From: Methylumidiphilus sp963753955
GTDB lineage: Bacteria; Pseudomonadota; Gammaproteobacteria; Methylococcales; Methylococcaceae
DNA length: 64,000 nucleotides
Reading direction: 5' to 3'
Assembly: GCA_963753955.1 (NCBI GenBank)
Contig: CAVWEM010000011.1
Coordinates: 85,998 to 149,997 of the forward strand
Position numbers and translations under genes: made by a program. Each line of letters begins with the position of its first letter. Position 1 is the stretch's first letter. The notes under the pieces were generated by a model, which saw only the letters and a program-made list of their open reading frames with translations, ran no database searches and was not told the DNA's origin. Below are positions 58,665 to 64,000 of this stretch, piece by piece.

Positions 58665-60485
58665 TCAATGGTTTAGCCCCGACCTCCGCATTGGCCAACC
58701 CACCGTGGAGAAGGCGCAGCGGTTCCGTCCAGCCTGCACGGCTTCATCACAACGCCCGTTCCCGCAGACTGGCTTGAGCGCTGCGGAACATTGGAGATTG
58801 CCGGGACGGGGCAGTTTACGGACGAAGGCCGTTCGGGCGAGGTGGTAGGCAGTATCCTCGCCCCAAAAGTTCTGGTTCATTTCCTCCAACTCTTCCAGGC
58901 GGTATTGTTGCAGCGGCTTGGTTTTCTCGTCGGCCTCGCGGGCTTGCCTTTTCTGCTCCAGCAGATCGGCAAAATCTTCGCGGCGGGCCAGCTTTTCGGC
59001 GATGCGGACAATTTGCTCCTGGAAACCGGTGAAATTGCTCGGGCAGCATCCGTCCTGGATGATGATGTCGTCGATCATGCCGATAGCCTTGGCCTGCTCC
59101 ACGCTGATCGGCAGGCATTGCTCGGTCAATTGCAGCGCCAACTCCTCGCCCACCCGTTTGGGCAACGAATAAGTCCAATATTCCGAGCCGTACAAGCCGC
59201 CCATGCCCTTGTAATGGGGATTGAGCACGATGCCCTCGCGGGCGAACACCCGGTCGGCCGCCAAAGGCAGCATCACGCCGCCTGCTCCCGCGCTGCCGTA
59301 AAGCGCGGCGATGGTGTAATGGTCGGTGGCGGTGAGGATGGCGAACACCAGATCATCCATCGCGTTGATGTTGCGCCAGGACTCCTCTGCCGGGTCAGCG
59401 GCCGCCTCGATCAGGTTCAAGTGGATGCCATTGGAGAAGAAATCCCGCCCGCCAGACAGCACGATAACCTTGGTGGGGCGGTTTTTGGCATAAGTCACTG
59501 CCTCGGCCAGGCGTTGGCAATGCCTTGTACCCATCGCGCCGTTGTAGAAACGGAAATTGACATAGCCGACATCGTTGCGTTCCTCATACCAGATGTCGCG
59601 GAAAGTCTGGGTTGGCGTCGAATAATGCAGCGGCACCGGCACTTCCGGCACATCGTGCAGAAAATCCCCCAAGACTTCGGTGGCTGGCAGCTTGATAAAG
59701 CCATCGGCCAGCCGACCCTGGGGTCTCAGATGAGAAATCCACACCGCCCCGTCCACCGCCGCACGGCAGATGGCCCCGTGCCGTTTCGCTATGATCTCTC
59801 CGGGTATGCCGATCAGAGTCCCTTCTTCATGGGCGCCATGCAGGTACAATGGCTCTCCGCCGATTTCATCCAACAGGCCAGGCTGACCGTCGGCAGATCG
59901 GATTTTCTTGATGATGTCTGCCACCCGGTCGTTTTGCCAATCGATTTGTCGCTGGGCGGGTTTCACCGAGGGACGGTAACGTCCACGCACCTCGGGTCGG
60001 GAGTAATCCAGCGGCGCGGGTACAAACAAGCCGTTCTCGAAGCGATGCACGGCGACCATCATCGCCTGCATGGCGGCTTGGGCCACTTCGTCCCGGTACA
60101 GGCTGCTCTTGCTGCCCTCGCGCATCGGGAATTGATAGCTTGCCCAGATCGGGCCGGAATCCACATGCTCCTCGGCCTGCACGGCGATGACGCCCCATTC
60201 CGTTTCCTCGTTCAGGATCGCCCAATCCAAAGAATTCGGGCCACGGTCGCCGGGAATGCCGGGATGGATGATGATGCAGGTAAAGTTCTCCCAGATGTCA
60301 CGGGGGATGACCTGGGCCAACATGGGGCAAAGGATCAGGTCGGGCTGGAACTGCGTCACCGCATCACGCATCGTTTCCGCCGTGGTCGCCGCCGCCACGA
60401 CAACTTCATAATGGCTGGCCTTGAGCCAGACATGGGCGAGCTGGGTGAGGCTGTTGTAAGCACTGGAAAGTAGCAGGATTTTCAT
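58665..60485 (-). CDS. hoxX: HoxX-like protein, CO synthesis for hydrogenase maturation
   Basis: A 606-residue two-domain protein. Residues 1-250 are a 10-formyl-THF formyltransferase-like domain: MKILLLSSAYNSLTQLAHVW, LILCPMLAQVIPRDIWENFT, IIIHPGIPGDRGPNSLDWAI. Residues about 270-540 are a crotonase-like domain: VIVLSGGRDFFSNGIHLNLI, AALYGSAGAGGVMLPLAADR, NPHYKGMGGLYGSEYWTYSL. HoxX makes the CO ligand of NiFe hydrogenases from formyl-THF under oxic conditions. No hydrogenase or hyp gene is in the window. The last 50 residues (after FVRKLPRP) look unlike folded protein and run to within one base of czcA, so the true C-terminus may be shorter. Confidence 0.92.
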   Translation of the reverse strand: MKILLLSSAYNSLTQLAHVWLKASHYEVVVAAATTAETMRDAVTQFQPDLILCPMLAQVIPRDIWENFTCIIIHPGIPGDRGPNSLDWAILNEETEWGVIAVQAEEHVDSGPIWASYQFPMREGSKSSLYRDEVAQAAMQAMMVAVHRFENGLFVPAPLDYSRPEVRGRYRPSVKPAQRQIDWQNDRVADIIKKIRSADGQPGLLDEIGGEPLYLHGAHEEGTLIGIPGEIIAKRHGAICRAAVDGAVWISHLRPQGRLADGFIKLPATEVLGDFLHDVPEVPVPLHYSTPTQTFRDIWYEERNDVGYVNFRFYNGAMGTRHCQRLAEAVTYAKNRPTKVIVLSGGRDFFSNGIHLNLIEAAADPAEESWRNINAMDDLVFAILTATDHYTIAALYGSAGAGGVMLPLAADRVFAREGIVLNPHYKGMGGLYGSEYWTYSLPKRVGEELALQLTEQCLPISVEQAKAIGMIDDIIIQDGCCPSNFTGFQEQIVRIAEKLARREDFADLLEQKRQAREADEKTKPLQQYRLEELEEMNQNFWGEDTAYHLARTAFVRKLPRPGNLQCSAALKPVCGNGRCDEAVQAGRNRCAFSTVGWPMRRSGLNH

Positions 60486-60694
60486 TGTTATTCTTCTCGT
60501 GTGCAGGTTGGATTAGCCACTGTCCTGATTGAACCGGGCATCGCATCGAACCATCCAATCCTTCGCCAATAGCGAATGGGTCAACGCCAGGCCCGTAAAT
60601 ACATCTGCTCAAGTTCCCCCATTAATCATTTCCTAGCACTACAGTCAAGAATTGACCTAGCCGGACAGGGCCTGGCCGAACCAAAAAAGCCGGG
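60486..60694. promoter_or_regulatory. Intergenic between hoxX and the GlxA-like gene
   Basis: 209 bases upstream of hoxX on its strand. It should hold the hoxX promoter and the 3' end of the regulator transcript. GAAGAATAACA before the hoxX ATG offers a weak ribosome site. No operator was identified. Confidence 0.4.
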
Positions 60695-61708
60695 TCATAC
60701 ATCTTGATAATGAAAACGTTCGCGGTAGGCTAGCGGGCTGACTTTTAAATGCCGCATGAACGCCAGTCGCATGCGCTCGTCGCTGCCGAAACCGCTCTGC
60801 GCGCTGATGATTTTCAAGGGCAGCTTGGTTTGCTCGATTTTGCTACGGGCGACATTGAGGCGGACTTGCTCGACGAAGCTGGCCGGGGTCACGCCAACCT
60901 CTTTTAGAAACACCCTGGCAAAATTGCGCGGACTCATGGCAAGCCGCTGCGCCAAGGCTTCCACAGATAGGTCTTCGGCGGGATGGTCGATGATCCAGCC
61001 TTGCAGTTCGCGCACATCCATGCGGGTTTTCGCCTCCGCTGGAATAAAGCTGCTGAATTGCGACTGCCCGCCGGGGCGGCGGAAGAAAACCAACAACACG
61101 CGGGCGACGCTGTTGGCGATTTCACTGCCCCAATCCTCCTCCACCAAGGCCAAAGCCAGGTCGATGCCAGCGGTGATGCCGCCGGAGGTGTAGATTGCGT
61201 TCTCTCGGATAAAAATGCGATCAGGCTCAACCTGCACATGCGGGTATTCCTGCGCCAAGCGGTCGCAAAACAGCCAATGGGTCGTGGCTCGATGACCGTC
61301 CAGCATCCCGCATTCCGCTAGCAAAAAGGCCCCGGTGCAAATGGATGCGACCCGTCGCACTTTCATGGATGTCCGGCGTATCCACTCGATCATCTCGCGG
61401 TTTTCCCTGGCCGCCATAGCGTTGGCACCACCCGCGACGATCAAAGTGTCAAAATCCTCTCCCGCTTCGGAAAAAACACGGTCGGCCATGATTTTCATGC
61501 CCGACATGGTCTTCACCGGCCCCGCCTGTTCTCCCAGTATCTCGAAGGAATACACCGGTTGCGAGGTCTTGCCGAGGTGTTGAAGCATGACATTGGTCCA
61601 ATGGAAAATGTCCAATGGCCCGCAGACGTCCAAGATCTCGCAATCGGTGAACGCCAACATGCCGATGTGGCGGCAGGTACAATTGTGTTGGAAAAGCGGC
61701 TTGCCCAT
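60695..61708 (-). CDS. GlxA-type transcriptional regulator (DJ-1/PfpI domain + AraC HTH)
   Basis: A 337-residue regulator. GAGGA six to seven bases before the ATG at 61708 sets the start; the ORF reaches 61855 without support. Residues about 15-190 form a DJ-1/PfpI fold: IGMLAFTDCEILDVCGPLDI, and RVASICTGAFLLAECGMLDG with the nucleophile-elbow Cys. Residues about 230-335 form an AraC-type double HTH: SVEALAQRLAMSPRNFARVF, ISAQSGFGSDERMRLAFMRH. Such proteins sense small metabolites, but the ligand is unknown. It lies upstream of hoxX on the same strand, 209 bases away, so control of hoxX is possible but unproven. Confidence 0.9.
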   Translation of the reverse strand: MGKPLFQHNCTCRHIGMLAFTDCEILDVCGPLDIFHWTNVMLQHLGKTSQPVYSFEILGEQAGPVKTMSGMKIMADRVFSEAGEDFDTLIVAGGANAMAARENREMIEWIRRTSMKVRRVASICTGAFLLAECGMLDGHRATTHWLFCDRLAQEYPHVQVEPDRIFIRENAIYTSGGITAGIDLALALVEEDWGSEIANSVARVLLVFFRRPGGQSQFSSFIPAEAKTRMDVRELQGWIIDHPAEDLSVEALAQRLAMSPRNFARVFLKEVGVTPASFVEQVRLNVARSKIEQTKLPLKIISAQSGFGSDERMRLAFMRHLKVSPLAYRERFHYQDV

Positions 61709-62251
61709 TGCGTGTCCTCGTCGGGTGTCGGCAAAACGCCTTGCGGCGGAAAGGCCAGACCCATCTTCGCGGTGAGGGAAGGGTCGGTGGACTGGAGCTA
61801 TTGTCACCCTAGCGTGGCCTGTCCGCAATGACAACCGGCCCTCTTTTACGGACAAACGAGGGCGGGAGGTGGGAAAGGGGATTTAATTCGCGCCGCCGGC
61901 GATCCCGGACTCCACGGCGGTGCCTCCGTGCCACGCAGGCGTATTCAGCGCGGTGCGGTGGGATTGTTAGCCGAGCCCATCAAAATATCCCCCGCCTTTT
62001 TTCTTCGCCACCTTGTCACGCAGATAAACCGGCTGGGCGTTTTCCGCAGCCACGCACCCGCCCCGCCGGAAAATCGTTGCAGCCATCACTCGGCGGTGGT
62101 TTGCGGCTTTAACGGGAACAAGCGCGGCGGCTGCAGATAACATCGCTGGGAGCGATGTTGTCCCTTGCCGCCCGCCTTAGCCAGCAATCCCAAACGCCGC
62201 CAGTAATTCCCATTTTGGTGTCCTTTGCGGAGGCTGTCTTTTGTCCCGAAG
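61709..62251. other. Gap, no gene supported
   Basis: About 540 bases. Short ORFs on either strand (for example 61828-62112) have no family resemblance. The region leads into the dispersed repeats. Confidence 0.4.
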
Positions 62252-62381
62252 CGCGACGGGGTTTGAAACCCATACGCGCCAACTTAAGCAGTAATTCGTT
62301 GAATTCATAGGGTCGAGCCGTTGCCGTCGGGGCCAAGCCGCGTAGCGGCGACTGACGGTAGCCGGGGGGTTCAACCCCCGG
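62252..62381. repeat. 130-bp dispersed intergenic repeat, copy B (inverted relative to copy A)
   Basis: The minus-strand sequence follows copy A (14290-14420) closely from GGGTTGAACCCCCCGG through GGCAACGGCTCGACCC to TTTCAAACCCCGTCGCG. A minus-strand ORF across it (62109-62594) is an artefact of the repeat. Confidence 0.8.
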
Positions 62382-62497
62382 AACGCGGCAAGATGCGGAT
62401 TCCGTCGCGTAGCGACGGTTGAAATGCCCGGCAATGCAATCGGCCGCGGTGTCTTTCAACCTTCGCTCCGCGACGGATCGCCTCCTTCCGCCACATT

Positions 62498-62615
62498 CCG
62501 AGGGTTGAAACCCCCGGCTATTCTCGACGGCCGCTATGCGGCCTAACCGCGCAGATTCAAATAATTCAATGACTTTCCGCTTAAGTCGGCGCATAGGTGG
62601 CTGAAACCCCGTCGC
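62498..62615. repeat. Dispersed intergenic repeat, copy C (diverged)
   Basis: Begins GAGGGTTGAAACCCCCGGCT and ends CTGAAACCCCGTCGC. It faces copy B head to head. The 116 bases between them contain a smaller inverted pair (CCGTCGCGTAGCGACGG and a related CGTCGCGGAG segment). Together they make a nested palindromic block of about 360 bases. Confidence 0.7.
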
Positions 62616-62700
62616 AACTTTTGATGTCTGGCAGGCTGTCGAAAATCGGGCCGAGATTCAAACGTTACGGACGGGGCTGTTGGAAGGCATCGAAAATTGA
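62616..62700 (+). pseudogene. C-terminal tail of an unidentified protein
   Basis: The frame into the TGA at 62698-62700 reads TFDVWQAVENRAEIQTLRTG and LLEGIEN, a coherent helical tail that starts only at the edge of repeat copy C. It could be the end of a small DNA-binding or antitoxin-like protein cut off by rearrangement. Family not recognised. Confidence 0.35.
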
Positions 62701-62844
62701 CCAGTTTTCAGGGCTGATGTGCATTGAAAATTGACCCGGGTAATCAACCTCTTCTGCTCATTTTTTGGGCAGAGGTCTTTGCGAGGTGATTGCCATGCCA
62801 ATGCTTGGAAAGATCCGGCGGATGTGTTTCCGCGACAAGCTTAG
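62690..62844 (+). mobile_element. istA: Left end of an IS21-family element, truncated
   Basis: Two GAAAATTGACC repeats (near 62691 and 62727) stand as terminal repeats, as in IS21 elements. An ATG at 62795 then begins MPMLGKIRRMCFRDKL, the start of an IstA transposase. After 16 residues the frame runs into IS copy 2 at 62845. The rest of the element lies beyond that copy or is lost. Confidence 0.7.
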
Positions 62845-64000
62845 GACTTACGCACGAGCCTGAAGCTACCGCAGAACCCTGGTGGTTCACGGTTTCAGGT
62901 CAGGCGAAGGACATGGGTATTGACGGGTTTTTAAGCCCCTCCTTCATATAATCGGAGAGAAGGTTGTTTTTCAGGGCGTAGATGTTTGTTTTGAGTTTCC
63001 TGGCGAGCCTTGTCAGGCAGTGCCAGGCGAGTATCGCGCAGCCGATGTGGTTTCTCTGGGCGCGGGCCTTGCGGCATTGGCATTTCTCCAGGCCGAGCAT
63101 TTGCTTGCCTTCGCGGTGGTATTGCTCGATTTTCCAGCGGACGGCGCACATATCTTTAATGGCGACGGCGGAATCCTGGGAAAGGCCGTTGGTGGCGACG
63201 TGTTCCGTGCGGTTTGTCGCCGCAACCCGGAACAGCTTCACTTTGCAATCCATCGGGAATCCATGTATCTTCACAAGCTTGCCGCGCAGCATTTCGTCGC
63301 CGAACCATTCCAGGTCGGAAACGGCCTTGTAGGGGGTTTTGCCCCGGCTGTCGTCCGCCTTGCGGTTGGCTTTGAGCGGGCAATAAAACACCTTTCCGGC
63401 CCTGTCGATGTGCATCATCAGATCCTTGGTGGCGTACCAGGAATCCATCAGCACGGCGCGGAACGGCAGGTTTTTGTTTCCGATGGCGTCGTCGAACATG
63501 TCCCGCACGTGGTCGAGCTTGGTCTTGCCGTCCCCGTCGGGGTCGTATATCCGCCAATCGATGATCCAGTGTTCGCCGGTATCCAGGTTAGCGTACACGC
63601 AATTGGCGACGCCGATGCCTTTCACGACGCCATGCCCGTTGCCGCTATACTGGCGGCGCACCCGTTCTATCTTGAAAGAATGGCGCTTGTCCAGTACGCT
63701 GTCGTCGAATATCAGGCAGGCGTTCCCGCCACGGCGGACAAGGTGCCCGACGGACTGCCAGGCCGCATTCGGCGAGACGTCGTCCTCCATGAGGCAACGG
63801 TTTATGGCATCATGGGAAAACCCAATATGATGGTCGGCCATGTAGGTTTGCGTGTAGTTCATAAGAGTCGCAATAATAAATTGACAATAGTCCTTTCGCG
63901 TCGGCTTCAAGCCGGAGTATTTGCTCGTCTTCATAGGCGGCTATTATACTCCGTTAAGGCTAAGATTAATATACCCATGTTAATATATTTTGCGTAAGTC
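62845..64000 (-). mobile_element. IS701/IS4-superfamily element, copy 2 (intact)
   Basis: 1,156 bases, ends GACTTACGCA and TGCGTAAGTC; the right end coincides with the last base of the window. Same orientation as copy 1 at 47726-48881. It is inserted into the start of an IS21-type istA gene. The right flank and any target duplication lie outside. Confidence 0.9.
62900..63934 (-). CDS. DDE transposase of IS copy 2
   Basis: A 344-residue transposase, full length. GGNACLIFDDSVLDKRHSFK, FRAVLMDSWYATKDLMMHID and VRWKIEQYHREGKQMLGLEK carry the Asp, Asp and Glu of the catalytic triad, set out as in IS701/IS4-superfamily enzymes. It differs from copy 1 at several residues and has Trp where copy 1 has a stop. 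It is likely functional and could move copy 1 in trans. Confidence 0.9.
   Translation of the reverse strand: MKTSKYSGLKPTRKDYCQFIIATLMNYTQTYMADHHIGFSHDAINRCLMEDDVSPNAAWQSVGHLVRRGGNACLIFDDSVLDKRHSFKIERVRRQYSGNGHGVVKGIGVANCVYANLDTGEHWIIDWRIYDPDGDGKTKLDHVRDMFDDAIGNKNLPFRAVLMDSWYATKDLMMHIDRAGKVFYCPLKANRKADDSRGKTPYKAVSDLEWFGDEMLRGKLVKIHGFPMDCKVKLFRVAATNRTEHVATNGLSQDSAVAIKDMCAVRWKIEQYHREGKQMLGLEKCQCRKARAQRNHIGCAILAWHCLTRLARKLKTNIYALKNNLLSDYMKEGLKNPSIPMSFA

Noticed and set aside
58665..60485. HoxX as part of a complete hydrogenase operon
   Set aside because: No hydrogenase structural or hyp genes flank it; neighbours are a metal exporter and a regulator.
62109..62594. 161-residue minus-strand ORF
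   Set aside because: Made up of the dispersed repeat copies; no start site and no protein family.

Overview
The window reads as a chromosome segment of a moderately GC-rich gammaproteobacterium. ParC, ErpA, RadA and the sdhC-sdhD-sdhA-sdhB-sdhE-ygfX order are typical of that class. Glycogen genes, exosortase-A-associated EPS genes, formate-tetrahydrofolate ligase and HoxX would suit a Methylococcales-like or chemolithotrophic relative, but no methane-, methanol- or hydrogen-oxidation structural gene is present, so this placement is inference. No rRNA, tRNA or CRISPR array was seen.

Layout. 0-7.3 kb: a broken AraC regulator, a cytochrome c remnant, a secreted protein, then two secreted alkaline phosphatases (PhoA type and PhoD type) that share a C-terminal module of about 73 residues, and a Tat-exported DUF882/M15-like protein. 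7.5-10.6 kb: methionine salvage (mtnB, mtnD, mtnC) and metA. 10.7-15.4 kb: a P-loop protein overlapping a molbindin, then parC, erpA and an RlpA-like protein. 15.5-22.4 kb: glycogen genes, malQ and glgC leftward, glgB and glgA rightward. malQ, glgC and glgB are riddled with frameshifts; glgA is intact. 22.5-31.4 kb: an AT-richer glycan cluster with a split transketolase, an epimerase-glycosyltransferase fusion, two methyltransferases (one with an in-frame stop), GtrA and a GT39-type glycosyltransferase interrupted by a 144-bp MITE-like element. An IS1-family insertion and the remnant of a second GT39 gene follow.

31.5-39.3 kb: a leader with RNA-like pairing, an unknown protein, a slipin, and a tightly overlapping leftward operon (two GNAT/FemAB-like proteins, a DegT-like aminotransferase, an acyl-CoA ligase and a PLP decarboxylase of the exosortase-A-associated type). 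39.5-46.3 kb: an FHA protein, radA, a HAD hydrolase and the succinate dehydrogenase operon with its flavinylation factor. 46.5-64 kb: an SGNH-like protein, then a mobile-element-rich region. Two directly repeated 1,156-bp IS701/IS4-superfamily copies bound about 14 kb holding a truncated TOTE-type primase, a decayed IS4-type element, a broken DUF4160 gene, fhs, a damaged czcCBA-type metal efflux operon, hoxX and a GlxA-type regulator.

Frameshifts and in-frame stops are frequent (araC, phoD-like, malQ, glgC, glgB, a methyltransferase, an FHA gene, czcC, czcB, czcA, two transposases). They may be true decay, assembly error or both; the sequence alone cannot decide. No complete novel system is demonstrated. 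The best leads are the glycan cluster with its fusion enzyme and split transketolase, the candidate structured RNA near 31.6 kb, the phosphatase C-terminal module, and the IS-bounded island with a TOTE remnant.
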